NCBI RefSeq assembly: GCF_051020765.1
Contig: NC_134934.1
Span: 13,344,001-13,408,000 of the forward strand
Origin: Lasioglossum baleicum
Lineage: Eukaryota; Arthropoda; Insecta; Hymenoptera; Halictidae
Direction of reading: 5' to 3'
Length of the DNA stretch: 64,000 bases
Under the pieces are notes generated by a model. It searched no databases, was not told the DNA's origin, and saw only the letters and a program-made list of their open reading frames with translations. Of this stretch, positions 33,101-44,635 are shown piece after piece. The position numbers and the translations under genes are program-made. Numbering within the stretch: position 1 is the stretch's first letter; every line of letters starts with the position of its first letter.

Positions 33101-35715
33101 ATAGGAACGGTTTAAGGTCAGCTAACAGAAAAATACCTGGAGCGAGGTAAAACAGATAGCTGTTCCGTTACTTCGCAGAAATATAATTTATCACAGCCAC
33201 GGCATCAAACCCGCTGTACGTGCACAACTTGTTCTCGCTAATAAGGTATCCTTTCCTTTCTACGATTCTTTCACTTTTTATATCGTATTATTTTCACCGA
33301 ATACACTGCATCGGACAACATTACGATTCTCCTATTACGCCGAGCTGTAAATCTTCGTGCGAAATAAAACTTTCTGGGCGAAGACAAGAATTTTAATAAA
33401 AATTAGTTTCATCTATTCTCGTCCGAATTTTTATCGTGAATTGCACAGTTAATGTAAAGGTACGCAAAGTTTTATTAAAGCACGAAATATTTACGAACTG
33501 CGAGAAAAAAATATATAATCGAACGGTTGTGCGCGTACAGCTAATGTAACCGATCTAGCAATTCGATAACCGTAAACACCGGGCGTTAAGGTCGAATTAG
33601 AAAGTGGCCAGTGTCGAAATAACGGTCGATGACCAAGGTCACTCCGGCTGTACGTAGGTACGTCGTACGGGTGGCAAACGCGAAGCGCGTTTCAAACTGC
33701 CTCGTCAATGAGCCTACTACGAAAAAAGAGTGCAAGAAAAAGGGGGCCACACTACAGTTACCATCGCGATGCAGCAAAATATCGTGCCGCAGACGCGAAC
33801 CGGTTTTCACGAAAGTGCTCCGTCGATACGATCGAATTAACAGTAGGAATGTATTATTATACGCAGGGAATCAGAAATTCAAATCCCATTCTACGCTGTG
33901 TACACATTTGAAAGTTAATACGGTTCACGGGCAGCTCATAATGGGTAAACAACAGTCTCTTAGTCCATGAAACACAATACTGTACGGAAGGGCATCGACT
34001 GAGGGAGGAGGTGGGGGTAAAAAAAAGAATTGTCAGCGGTGAACGTTCTGGAAACCGACCTAACGTAACCGGGTCCGTTAGGATTCGCTAATAAAAATTA
34101 TACTCGCAAAATGATCTCTCGACGTCGAGATTCGTAATAAAGCAACAACGGTCTCATTCATTGTATCTAAATATACCGTGTGACGTCATCGGATCGGACG
34201 TCACGGCGCGGCAACTCGTATCTTTTGGTCGTCCCATCACGTGCTCAACGTACGTCTCCTTTATACGCGTTTGGACGACTCTGCCGTTCTCGTCCGGAAT
34301 GAAGGAACCGGCTTTGGGACAGAAGAGAGCTGGCCGAGCTAATGCGTTCATCGTGGAAAGAGAGGGAGAGAGACAGAGAGTAAGAGAAAGATGCGATATC
34401 CTTTAACCGGAACGATTCCTCGAAGCTTAAAGCCTGAGAGCCCGCGTCTTTTAACGCACGCACGCGGCTCTTTTCTCCTGCCAGATGGCCACGCGGACTA
34501 CTGAAACGTATTTCTATATTTACCATCCACCGATAAGACCGCGCGAAACGCTGTTCGCTTTAAAAATGTTCAAGATACATACACGGAATACGACCGTTGA
34601 GAACAACTTCTTTCACATTGAACATCGTTAATCAGCAGGTAACAAAAGACTGATCGACCGCTTTCTATCTGTACAAAATGTGCCGACTTGCCCATTCACA
34701 GTATCCATTTTACATCGACAACTTCGCGCTATCTTTCTTAAAGAACGAGGATAAATCCAACGTTTATTAAACGTAAAACCAAAAAGTCCAAGGAATATCT
34801 ATGTATATACACTGTTTTCCATTTTTGGGGTCAGTTTCTCAAACAATATGGCACTCTCGTAACGCCCTTCAGCTGGATACGAATTCCAAGAATGGGGAGA
34901 GGGATGGAGGGGGGTCGGGTCACGTGACACAGCCCGAATTTCTAACAGCGGAAATGCAATGGGAGCATCGGTTTGCTGTGTTGTATGTATCTGTGAAACT
35001 CACCGTTGGATTTGAATGTGGTGGCGGTCTCGAAGCTGGGCGCTCTGACCGGGTGCTTATCCTTGCTTCTGTCCTGGACGTAGCTGACGGCCAGGCTCAC
35101 AGCTGGTAGGGAATCGCCCCTGGTCAATGGCGGCCTAACCGGATGCTGTTCCTCAAGAGAGAGCCTCTTCTCCGCGTGCTCGTCTTCGTCGATGGTGGCG
35201 ATTCCGCGTTTAAGCTGTGCGATGCCTCTGTTGTGGCTGAGGTTCACGTGATGCGCCACCGCGGCTAGGTGGGCGTTCGGGATCCTCACGTTGTTGCTCC
35301 TTATGCCATTTTGAATTTCGTGAGTCTCCTCGTGTTGGCGTGCCGCGGTCAACCTCGACGTACCGGAATTGAACTCTGTGATAGAGTTCCTGTGATGGAG
35401 CTGCGAGTATCCAGCGATGTTATGATGCCTCGAATGACTCTGCCCTGTGTTCTGTATAGGCAGAACGTCCAGATTCGTTCCGCCGTTGTGCTCCGTGTGT
35501 CCGGTCGTCCTGTACGCTTTTGTCGTCGACGATCTGGCCTCTTGAAATCCGTGCGCCTTCTTCATCTGTTTCGCCGATTCCAATACCAGATCTATCCTAT
35601 CCGCACCCTCGTAGTTCACGCAACCGCGGCACACGGGTTCCGAATAGTCCTGGATCATGGCCCAGGGCATCCTGGGCAGATCGCACAAGTAACACTGCGT
35701 TCTCTTCCCCATCAT
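24167..35715 (-). CDS. Pits: IRF2BP-family transcriptional co-regulator (complete, five exons)
   Basis: Exons (minus): 35715-35004, 25316-25165, 25013-24827, 24718-24474 and 24307-24167; 478 residues, all junctions GT-AG and in phase. The start is the first of two ATGs (MMGKRTQC); the frame is open further upstream but has no ATG. Seen: an N-terminal C4 zinc finger (C8, C11, C29, C32; CYLCDLPRMPWAM and CRGCVNYEGADR), a His/Asn-rich linker, a Pro-rich middle, the GPSPMAALMSVAD block, and a C-terminal RING-like finger (C392, C395, C407, H412/413, C416, C419, C435, C441) with ERLEDTHFVQCPSVP. Known: vertebrate IRF2BP1/2/L and Drosophila Pits are nuclear co-repressors; Pits binds Ttk69 and Sin3A. 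The RING is split across exons 4 and 5. The 9.7 kb first coding intron is full of MITEs. The C-terminus LKVKKERET matches the family. Confidence 0.95.
25540..26078. repeat. Nested CAGGGTGTCC-type MITEs
   Basis: It starts CAGGGTGTCCTGAAAATATT after TA and ends GCGACACCCTG before TA. A second start, AGGGTGTCCCAAAAATGTTG, lies at about 25840, so two related elements are joined or nested. A fragment of the same family is at about 52226-52280. Confidence 0.7.
26748..27462. mobile_element. Composite long palindromic MITE
   Basis: Outer ends CAGTGGGTGTACAAAGTATT and ACTTTGTACACCCACAG, flanked by TA. From about 26820 the sequence switches to the left part of the 18600-type element (GTGGCCCACAAAAGTGTTCG...), whose right end is missing, so one family has inserted into or recombined with another. 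Confidence 0.8.
28777..30645. repeat. Inverted pair of about 130-150 bp
   Basis: 28777-28905 and 30493-30645 are inverted copies (AAGCCGAGAATCCACTGAAG against CACTGGATTCTCGGCTTTAC). Each copy is itself a small palindrome built on GAAGCAAAGATAA. They may be two MITEs in opposite orientation or the ends of one 1.9 kb element. The DNA between them shows no coding frame. Confidence 0.7.
29087..29243. repeat. MITE, family B
   Basis: ACAGTATTTATGCGAAATAA at the left and GCATAAAATCCGCTGTCTAG at the right, with the internal TTGCAACAATCTGGAGTGAA shared with 19149-19336. Confidence 0.75.
30939..31102. mobile_element. hAT MITE, CAGTGGTTCTT type
   Basis: A 164 bp element with a perfect 8-bp duplication CTGTAGGC (30931-30938 and 31103-31110). 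The left end is CAGTGGTTCTTAATC; the right end (AACACGGTG) is diverged. Confidence 0.85.
31389..31846. mobile_element. Long palindromic MITE, CAGTGACT type
   Basis: TA-flanked, with arms CACAGTGACTTCCACTAATA and ATTAATGAGAGTCACTG. Pairing continues through TTTTAATATCGGACCA. The centre resembles those of 6249-6695 and 59931-60426. Confidence 0.8.
34181..34188. promoter_or_regulatory. CRE/ATF-type palindrome TGACGTCA
   Basis: A perfect palindrome in a CpG-rich patch within the first coding intron of the IRF2BP-family gene, about 1.5 kb downstream of its start codon. A candidate intronic enhancer or internal promoter. Confidence 0.4.
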
Positions 35716-36850
35716 TTTGCCAGATTGATTTTGCTCGTCCGTGTATATTCGGCGATTCGTAACCGTTTTTCTTTTGTCACTCACATCCAACACTATTGAT
35801 GCACGTCGATATCGTATCCTGTTTCTTCGATGCTACTACCTTCTCCACAGCACTTCGGATCGAACTATTTACCTCGCACAATAGTTTAAACTTACTGTTT
35901 TACTGGTTTACAGCATATTCGGCGCCGGAGGGCCACCGATCGTTGTAGAATGTACGGGGGAAACACCACCGGAAAAACTATGTAACTTTTTACACTATAT
36001 CGACAAAATAATTATCACTTGTTCGATACTCCCCCACCGAACTGAGTTTCACGCTTCCTTTCCACTCGCCGAGGTGCCGTGGGCTGCATGGAACGACGCA
36101 GCAGCCAGATCGAACACGGACGAGAGAGAGAGAGAGAGACAGTTAAAATGTCTCAGGTCTGTCGATCCGATTTACTTAGACTCGCCGTGAAACTTCTTCG
36201 ACGCCGCGAGAACACCGCGTTTAATTACGGCCGGCCCGAAAAGCCCGAGCTGCCGCGGCGGAAAATAAAGAAGCACGACACTCGCAAGCCAGAATATATT
36301 TTTGCCGCAACTTACCCTTCGTGGTTGAGAATCGTTAATGGAAACCGACACGGGGGTTCGTTCGATCGAATATATCGCGACTGGCACTCGGAGAAAGACG
36401 AACGCAATCGACGAATAACTGGGGAATCTGTATTCTAGGTTGAACACGAGACACCAGACAAAAGTAATGGTATGCGCGTTCGCGACACGATGTGCGGCTC
36501 ACTCGCCTGGTTGCCGTACGAGGAGACGAACGGAGACGAACGCTCGAGAATGCGGCGGTAAAGCGGAGCTACGGGTGTCGGTCCCCCTCCCGTCGCCCTT
36601 CGCCCTGCCCCAGGCTCGCTGGCTCGGTTTTTCCCTCACCCCGCTACCCACTTACACTATCCACGGGTGGGTTCGACACAACGACGGCGACTACGACACA
36701 ACGACGGCTACGACGCGCTCCGCCAATCGGGCGTTGTGGCGTCATGCCGCGTGACGTCATAGTCGCGAGGCCGCGCATGCGCGGCAAACGCTGCCCTAGG
36801 GGGACACGTAGTCAGCGACCGGGACTCGAGCGTGAACAGATCGCCCGAGA
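35716..36850 (-). promoter_or_regulatory. 5' UTR and CpG-rich promoter region of the IRF2BP-family gene
   Basis: A CpG-rich kilobase directly upstream of the start codon. Seen: CCAAT at 36723-36727, a full CRE TGACGTCA at 36752-36759, a perfect NRF1-type GCGCATGCGC at 36773-36782, and a GA tract at about 36121-36140. The motif cluster looks like a core promoter about 1 kb upstream of the ATG. It may be bidirectional, but no plus-strand gene is seen to its right. Confidence 0.55.
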
Positions 36851-37109
36851 GCGACCAGGATAGCGATACATCAAGACAGAAAAGGACACCGACACGCCGA
36901 GATAAAAAAGGATGGAGATTGTACGCGCGCGCACTTGATCAGCGTACCCACTCTTCGCGACGAGAGGCCCACTTTACACCGGAGAAAACGCTGCTAACCA
37001 ACTACATTCCCCCTAACCCCAGATTTTTACTGCATATGCATGAATCCCTGGACGTATCGCGGATTCAATTCGACGATTGTTTATAGGCTAAATATACCTA
37101 TTGCTACGG

Positions 37110-37583
37110 TATTTTTTTCCAATGAGATTAAAATACGTCGAAATCAATATTTTGCCCGGAATAAATTTTTTACAATTCGACGAGATTGTATTCTCGTTCG
37201 AGAGCCGAACAAAATTGTCGATCGTTCTCATATTTGTATAATCTCAGGATTTGAAAAAACGTACTTCGTAAAAGGTCAAAATAAGACCAGTTTTCTTCTA
37301 TCTCGATCACCAAAGGACTGTTGTTCACATGATTCTACATTCTTACTCTCATTTTTTCCCAATGAGATTAAAATACGTCGAAATCAATATTTTGCCCTGA
37401 ATAAAGTACAAGTCGACGAGATTGTATTCTCGTTCGAGAGTCGAACAAAATTGTCGATCGCTCTCATATTTGTATAATCTCAGGATTTGAAAAAACGTAC
37501 TTCGTAGAAGGTCAAAATAAGACCATTTTTCTTCTATCTCGATCACCAAAGGACTGTTGTTGTCATGATTCTACATTCTTCAG
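37110..37583. repeat. Tandem pair of mariner-derived 239 bp units
   Basis: CCAATGAGATTAAAATACGT... repeats with a period of 239 bp (marker GAGATT at 37125 and 37364), over 90% alike by eye. Each unit matches in reverse the terminal region beside the broken mariner at 48200-48330, so these are solo ends or internally deleted copies. A third relative lies at 42075-42180. Confidence 0.8.
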
Positions 37584-39683
37584 ATGAAATTACATAGTTA
37601 CAAAATTTTTTCGAGGTTTTATACATATATTGTGTGTGTGTGTGTGTGAAGTTTGTACACCTTTAATATTTTTTTTCAATACTGTTCAACTTTTGTTCAA
37701 AACACTTTTTCCTCAGATTATCGGAGACCATTGAAAAATTGTACGACGTACGCAAAATTTTAAAGGCGACTTTTTCCGACCTTTCGCGGGCCAAATACCC
37801 CACTGCACGCTGTATAAAAATCGGAAAGGGCTGCATCTATTCGCAAACGAAATATGTACACGGCAAGAAAAATGCTTCCGCTCGTTCTCTTTACGAAGTA
37901 TGCTTGATTGAACTTTCGCTGGTGCATTTGGGTCGAATAGAAGCGTGCTTACTTCCAATAAAATTCAACGTCATGATACTTTCCTCCATTTTCTCAAATG
38001 GAAAATAACTGTTTGCCTTGTTATTTCATCGATCTTTTACCACATTGTCAATTTGACACCGAGGGATAGATTCAGTTCGTGAAACGAGGGACAGACGAGG
38101 ATTAACAAATCGTTTCTACTACGAAAAAATAAAGTTGCTGAAGCCATATATGTATGTATCTAATAATTTGTACTTCCAACCTCTTCCATATATTTCAAGT
38201 CAAAGGGATATCGCGATTTTTTGAAAGGAACCCTAGAACAGTTTTAAACGCACACTGCGAATGATGTATTTATATAAACGTTATACATAGTAACAATTTG
38301 TTTGTACGAGTGCAGAATTCCTAATCACATTTTCACAGTAATCTTGACGTAGACGTTCCACTGATACGATCGGTCTTATCGCAGATCGTGATTGTTGTCA
38401 ATTCATAACGAGACTTGATTTGGAAAAGGAATCGAATCGGTAGGCAGAGACGCACTCTCTCGGACGAAATTGCATCGAGCGAATGACATAAACAATGGCT
38501 ATTCATGCTATAATACGAGCTGGGTGATCGCATAGTCGCGTGCCATTTTATCGGGTTTTCTTTCACGATAAGGGAATACGTGATAACGGTCGCAGGAGGC
38601 TCGGCATACAGAACGGACAGTTTGATGATCGGTTATACCGTCGTTGCAGTAACAAGGTACGCGAGAACGACACCCAGATCCGTTGTCGATTATGTTTAGT
38701 CTCATTGATCAAATCCGTATGCTACACTATGAAAGCAGCTGTGTTCGTCGAGTAAAGAGGAAAAATTGGTAGTGTGCTGAACAGATTAAAACCGGCGTTA
38801 CGACGAAGAAGAGATTCCGATAAGATTGTGCGAACGTTTTTATCAGGAGGTGTATTAAATCGCGTGATTATTGTTCTGCCTGCGATAATATCATTTCGTC
38901 ATCTCGAACGACGCGCTCTGTGTCGAAATCCGATTTTAATACCTCGATCGAGGCAAAGCCTGATAATAGTTCACGTAATCTGCGAGAGAAACGTTGCGTA
39001 TCGGCGCTGAAACTCGCGATCAGAAAAAAATAGGTAAATATTTTATTATTTCTTATCGCGATGACAAACAGTTTTCTATGTATATCTCGATTATCTTGAC
39101 AAGATGACCGACGTTTCACGTAGCGGAATAAGCATTCGCAACTATGTATTGTATTCAGATCGTATTTATTACTTACGCGCTTACTAATAAAACAATGTAA
39201 ACGTTTAATTTATTGATAAAACGTTCTTCGCGTTTTATATGCCACCGCTAAACAATTATGTACCTCGGATATCTACAGATGTGACATCACTCTGACATCA
39301 TAGTGTCATACAACTTCGTAACTTTCGACGCAGTCCTTCGGGCAAAGAAAACAATTTCAACCACACGACACTGTTTCCGAGGAGAAGTGAATCACTATGT
39401 ATTTTTAGTGTATCCGAAATTTCTTTTGGAAACACGAGAAATAAGTACGCCCCGATATTGTTCCGCCAAGTCGAACGATTTCGTGATTTTCGCGAGTTTC
39501 GTTGGAGTTTTTGGCAATTGCAACCGTCGAAAGAATTGTTCTAGCACGTTCTTATCGTGAACCTTAATCGGCGTTATCTTTCCCAGGCTGTATCAATAAC
39601 AAAACCGACAAACGGATCAAACAGGCTGTTTCCTTCGCATAAACTCGCGATTCAGGACCTCGGACAATCTTGTCGCTTATAAG
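37584..39683. other. No gene seen
   Basis: Mostly unique AT-rich DNA. A (TG)n tract lies at 37629-37648. Short open frames on both strands show no domain or splice-consistent structure. Confidence 0.4.
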
Positions 39684-40174
39684 TAGACTGCGGATTTTAT
39701 GCATTTATGACAAAAACGGGCAAGCACAATTGAAAGCAGGGGACATATTAAAAAGATTTAAAGACATCGGCGTATTGGTTTCAGCTTAATCAGATAATTA
39801 AAAGAACAAAGAAATTTTTATTTCACTCTTGTGTCTTGCAATAAAAAAAATTAAATATATTTTTTTTCTTAATGTGTTTAACCGTTTGCACTCGTGTGGT
39901 GACTTCTAGGCGCCATTAATAGTTCCATTATTCAAAATATTTGTTGCATTATTAAATAAATATGTAATATTTCAATAAACTGTGCTGAAACTATTGTATA
40001 AACTATGTATATGGTATTAAGAAAATCATATAAAATAGAAATATTTCAGGTCGGAAGTGCAATGGATAATGGGTTGAAAATATTATAACAGTGTTTTTCA
40101 ATTCGTCGATCTTTTTACTGTCTCAAATTACACCTACATCATTTTTCTCATAAATGCATAAAATCCGCTGTCTA
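39684..40174. repeat. MITE, family B, split by a piggyBac-like MITE
   Basis: TAGACTGCGGATTTTATGCA at the left and GCATAAAATCCGCTGTCTA at the right form one family B element. Its middle is opened by the TTAA-flanked insertion at 39878-40078. Confidence 0.8.
39878..40078. mobile_element. piggyBac-like MITE, nested
   Basis: TTAACCGTTTGCACTCGTGT at the left, a degenerate right end (ATGGATAATGGGTTGA), and the internal GGCGCCATTAATAG block shared with 59091. It sits inside a family B MITE. Confidence 0.7.
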
Positions 40175-40272
40175 CCAGTAAGTCTACTATTATTATTTTG
40201 ATTAGACTGCTTGGTAATACGAGTGATAAGAAAGTTTACCCTTTGTATTAACCTGTAAAAAGGCGAGTACTA

Positions 40273-40481
40273 TTAAGTCGGCAAGAAATTAATTTCGGTA
40301 TTATAAGGGTGAAATAAAACCCAATTTGTTTTGTTCGATGTTCTTCCCTTCACAATTCCGGGCTCATAAAACTCCTGGTCCTTATCGGCAAAAAACTTAT
40401 CCAAGTGCGATTTCTCAAGTACGAAAAAATTGGGTTTTATTTCACCTCAAAATACCGAAATTACTTTCTTGCCAACCCAAT
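40273..40481. mobile_element. mariner-derived MITE
   Basis: Inverted arms of about 50 bp, TTAAGTCGGCAAGAAATTAA and its counterpart ending TTTCTTGCCAACCCAA, both continuing into TTCGGTATT and GTGAAATAAAACCCAA. The TTGGCAAG end is typical of some mariner subfamilies. Confidence 0.75.
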
Positions 40482-40849
40482 GTACAAACTAATCGATTTA
40501 TATTTTGTCACGCTAAAATTGTATCATTGGAATCAATCTAGATGACCAATCCTGATAATAACTAGAACTATTAACAGACACCATGTGCAAGTGGTGAATG
40601 TATACGTAATGTGCACACTTCAGTAGGCTGCTATATATGTATTTCATAGGGGCAAATGATAGGGCAACTTTATCTAGCGCGACACGCTGCAAAATTATTT
40701 CCGCTTCGTCGAGACACGCGGTAGACAGGTCTGCGCTGGCGTCTTCTTTACATCGAAAAATCAGGTACAGTTTTTATCTGATTAGACACGCATTCGTTTA
40801 CATTTTTTAACTGAAACAACGAATTTTGAATATTTTCGTTTATTCCTGG

Positions 40850-41113
40850 TTGTGCCATTATTTTGCTGGGAAGAATGGAAAACTGGTCTAAGTGATATAT
40901 TTCTTATTTCGAGATATTTCAAGGAAAAGGATCTTAACACACTAAATGAATTCCATAGAATATTGAAATAACAAGCACTATCTAACCGGTCATTTTTCAC
41001 AACATCGTACGAATTACATTGAATTCATTTAGTTTCAAATAATGCGATGTGAAATAATTGATGAACTCATTTCTTTAAATTTCGACTCAGATTACTTTCA
41101 TAATTATGGGCAC
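40850..41113. mobile_element. MITE, family C (TGTGCCCATAATTATGAAAG ends)
   Basis: The right end is CATAATTATGGGCACATA and the left end is diverged. The internal TTCAAGGAAAAGGATCTTAA block is shared with 43372-43556 and 60672-60911. Confidence 0.7.
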
Positions 41114-42074
41114 ATATATGTATTCTTCGAGATATTTTTATCAACACTTTATCGTAAAAAATCAGACAAAAAGAATTACTCAATTAGAGGTCTGAAACTT
41201 CTTTATATGCTACAATGATTCCGCGAAAAGAATGAAATTGACAGACTGCGCCATTAAAAAATTAATCTTCTACAGTTATCTTGATCGTCGATGGCAATCG
41301 ATTCGGAACGGAAGATTTTTACAAACGTCACGTGAATCAGAACGTTATGTTTACTATCTTGCAAAAGTGTATTATCGTTCACAGATCGTCACTGACAGAA
41401 CATGAGCCCCGAGTATCTACTGTAAACGCTAAGATTTCTATCGCGGAGTACGATAATTTTTTAAATGTTAATGTTTGATAACGTGAGCTGACAGTAAATA
41501 TCCGGACACACCTGGTACGTGTCATAGGGTTATCATCGGTTCAGCGATTACGTAACGGAATTTAAAGTTTCTTTAACGGAATATTTCACTGTGCTGTTCA
41601 TAACCAGCGAAAAACCTACGGCTAGCCAGCTCGTCTATCTGGTCAACGGTACATACAGCATAAAATTTTTCGATTTCTATTCGAACTGTACATCACGCTA
41701 GAATTTTTGTATATTCTAAGGAAAAGTTGAACGTTGTGAAATACACTCCTGAGATAGTAATTAATACGATAGAGTATACATGAATAAATAGACCGGATAT
41801 AAAAATACAACGTATTCGTTAATCAGTTCGTTGATTTGAATTGAATTGATTATAGAACTAATTTAAGCTCGTGGAATATGAAAAATACACAGCGACTACA
41901 GAAAGTTAGTTACACGTACATAGTATCTACCGGTTGTTGACAGAAATATATGTATATGTAGTTGCAAATGTAAATTATTTCCGATAAGTGTGGTATACGT
42001 TTGCATAGTTTATCCGAATACGCAGTAGAAAAATAGTGTAGGTTTCCAGACAAACCAGGTGGAAGCGGATAGAG
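41114..42074. other. No gene seen
   Basis: AT-rich DNA, no repeat recognised within the window, no supported coding region. Confidence 0.4.
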
Positions 42075-42440
42075 TAAATGAGATTAAAATACGTCAAAAT
42101 TTTGCATAATAATCTCAGTATTTGAAAAAACATTCTTCATAAAAGAAGTCCACTTTTCTACTACAATTCTTCATATTGCTTTAAATTACATAGGGGAAAG
42201 TTTTATTGTCATTTCAATACCTACTTCGATGCAATAAAAATATAAAAAGAAACTTCTCTAGTCCTTTTAATAAAAAATATTAAACCCTCGGCATTACGTA
42301 CATTGTACATTAAAGTGCAGGGGGAGCACATTACTGCGGCACAAAAATCACTAAATAATCGAATGAATAATCAAATAAAGTACGATCGAAGCATGATACA
42401 GTAGTAATTGGTACAGTTACTCTAGGTGTGATCGCTGATA
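42075..42440. repeat. Mariner end plus TTAA-type element, inverted relative of 47285-47700
   Basis: GAGATTAAAATACGTCAAAA... continues through TTACATAGGGGAAAGTTTTA and TTAAACCCTCGGCATTACGT. The same order of blocks runs on the other strand at about 47285-47700. The pair is a diverged inverted copy about 5.2 kb apart. Confidence 0.75.
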
Positions 42441-42541
42441 ATTCCTATCAAATAACAAAGAGAGCGTTGTACTTTTCCTAGCGTAAGTCTGGCTTTGTCG
42501 GCGAGCTGCTTTACGTGCTCGAACGAGAGTCGTGTGTCTCG

Positions 42542-42549
42542 TGACGTCA
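42542..42549. promoter_or_regulatory. CRE/ATF-type palindrome TGACGTCA
   Basis: Sits in a CpG-rich patch (about 42480-43000) without a supported gene; the immediate context CGTGACGTCAT is shared with 36752 and 45208. Confidence 0.35.
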
Positions 42550-43371
42550 TCCGAGGCTCCGGCAACGTCGGGAACGATCGCGCGACGTTGTCGAGCCGCT
42601 CTCTATGTGCCGGAAATTCAGAGTCTCTCCCGGTTCTATGTAGATTCACGTAAACCCTGTTTGTTTCCGAAACGATTCGCTGATCGTGACGACATATCGT
42701 TACTGAGCACGCACGTCCCTTTTGTATTCACAGCTCGCGGATACGAAATTTTGCAGAAGTCCATCGGCAAACAAGAACTCGGCCGCAATTCCTCCACGAG
42801 GAGCATCATTCCCGTTCAATTGCGAAAAGCAACGCGTCGTTTTACAGCAGATAATATCATTCTGTCACGTTACAATGTATGCTAGCCGGGGAAAATCAAT
42901 CCGGCGCTTCTCTACTAACCTTTTGCCGGAACACCGTCACCCGGCTACTATCCGTCTCGAAAACATCACGCTCTTCAAGGGTCCGTTGCGATATTGACCC
43001 GAGGTTGCGTTAGGTTATTTCTGTCGGGGTTCATGCACCTTTTCAGGTGAAACGTTCGAATTTCCGCGATCGCGATTCGAATTTTCCTCCCGACTGAATT
43101 CGTTAAGCATATTTATGGATGTTACATGCTGTTTCGTAGGCCGCCATTCGGGTCATGTCCTTGACCCCGTATCGATGGCCGAAACGGTTAAACGTCGTGT
43201 GCAATGCCCTGTAGAAGGTAAAAGATACACAGCGGACTCCTTTCTATGCACGCTCAAGTGGAATGTAAAGTGATACGCTTGTGGATGCATGGCGCCGTGT
43301 GCACTCCTTGTTTCGAACATATTTCAAGCCATAACATGCCGTATTTTTAAACTACTGCCTATAGGACATTT

Positions 43372-43556
43372 CTGCCCATAATTATGAAAATGGAAAAAGG
43401 ATATTAAAGTGAATGAATTCCACAGAATGTTGAAATAACAAGCACTATCTAACGGTTCATTTGTTCACAACATCGTAAAAATTACATTGAATTCATTGCG
43501 TTCAAATTTTCACTTATTGTTAGACCACTTTCATAATAACGGGCACATTTATGTAC
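43372..43556. mobile_element. MITE, family C
   Basis: CTGCCCATAATTATGAAAAT at the left and CATAATAACGGGCACATT at the right, with internal CACAGAATGTTGAAATAACA. Confidence 0.75.
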
Positions 43557-43960
43557 TTTAATGTTAAACCTAACAATGTAACCCGAATTGAAGCTGTCGA
43601 CGAATAAATTGAAATATGAAAAAAAGGTTTTACGTGTTCCCGTTGTATGAACTGAAATATACAAAATGTTCTAACTAAATCAGAACGACATGTCGTTGCT
43701 TACGTAATCAGATTTAGATCTGATCGGTTCAGGTTAAGGGTTCATTGCATCGAAACGAAGAAAGATCTGTTTCCTTAAATTAAAGTATGCGAACGTATGG
43801 AAACGATTGAACCTGCGGCATTCGCGTGATGGTGAATGGTCAAGCATACGGCCGATCCTTTAAATCAACCCCTGTGCCGTGTGTTTACCGTTTGAAATGG
43901 ACCAAGGGAAGAGGATGTGCGCGCGATATGCGACCTAATTCAGTACCCTACTGATAACGA

Positions 43961-43968
43961 TGACGTCA
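43961..43968. promoter_or_regulatory. CRE/ATF-type palindrome TGACGTCA
   Basis: In a CpG-rich patch about 190 bp upstream of the AAGATGGCG motif and small open frame at 44154. Confidence 0.35.
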
Positions 43969-44153
43969 CGATAGCTCGTCTACTCGTTACTAGTCACGGA
44001 CGCTACGTGACACGGGACCCAACTGTAGAGATGAGCAGGGCGATAATGGTGCTACACTACATTACGTTATGCGTTACGTTACGCTGTTTTCCTCGTGACA
44101 CAACACGCGGCCGGTTTGTTCTCGTACGATCGGTCCGCTGTTCGATTGCGAAG

Positions 44154-44282
44154 ATGGCGTCGAGAAACATCCGTGTAGAGTTGGACACTACTTCAACTCC
44201 TCTATTCGTGACCCATTGCGAGTATAGTAAAATTCAGCAGAATTTAAAGAGACGAGCGAGAAGAGAACGAGTACACGTTTAA
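44154..44282 (+). CDS. Possible 42-residue small ORF
   Basis: The ATG lies in the context GAAGATGGCG, a strong start context that overlaps a YY1/Pho-like motif often seen at transcript 5' ends. It opens a 42-codon frame (MASRNIRVELD...) rich in Arg at the end and closed by TAA. It lies in a CpG-rich patch with an upstream CRE palindrome. No homologue comes to mind and no splicing is evident. It may be an upstream ORF or first exon of an unseen gene, or chance. Confidence 0.2.
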   Translation: MASRNIRVELDTTSTPLFVTHCEYSKIQQNLKRRARRERVHV

Positions 44283-44388
44283 AATTTCGTATATTCAGCC
44301 TCTCGAGGTTCAGCGACGCGTCCGGTTATATCGACATACGAAAAATTCCATTAAAATCGGCGTGTTACGATTGGGTAACACCGCCCTT

Positions 44389-44635
44389 GTTCGACCACTT
44401 TCATAATTCTGTGAATGCAAGGAAAACCGCATTGTCTCAAAAAATTTGAATTTACCGGAATATGTACCGGAAAAAATGGTTAAAACCAATTCGAAAGGCT
44501 CAAAAAAACAATGTAATTAAATCGATATCCTATGTCAAAGCGTTAGTGATCAAAACTTTAAACGGCAATGTATCTCGAAAGTGAAAATACGCGACACGCG
44601 GCGTTCTTCCCGACAACCACAGAATTATGGGCACA
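44389..44635. mobile_element. MITE, family C, diverged
   Basis: CGACCACTTTCATAATTCTG at the left and CAGAATTATGGGCACAAT at the right. Confidence 0.5.

Larger units (their letters stand above)
25317..35003 (-). other. First coding intron of the IRF2BP-family gene (9.7 kb)
   Basis: No exon is needed here, because the flanking exons join in phase (leftover G plus GA). It holds MITEs at 25540-26078, 26748-27462, 29087-29243, 30939-31102 and 31389-31846, the inverted pair 28777-30645, and non-repetitive CpG-rich patches at about 28170-28600, 29640-29830, 32000-32200, 33550-33850 and 34140-34500 that may be enhancers. Confidence 0.75.

Noticed and set aside
36079..36863. Three overlapping open frames of 104-123 codons
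   Set aside because: They lie in the CpG-rich promoter/5' UTR of the IRF2BP-family gene and show no domain; CpG-rich DNA has few stop codons by chance.
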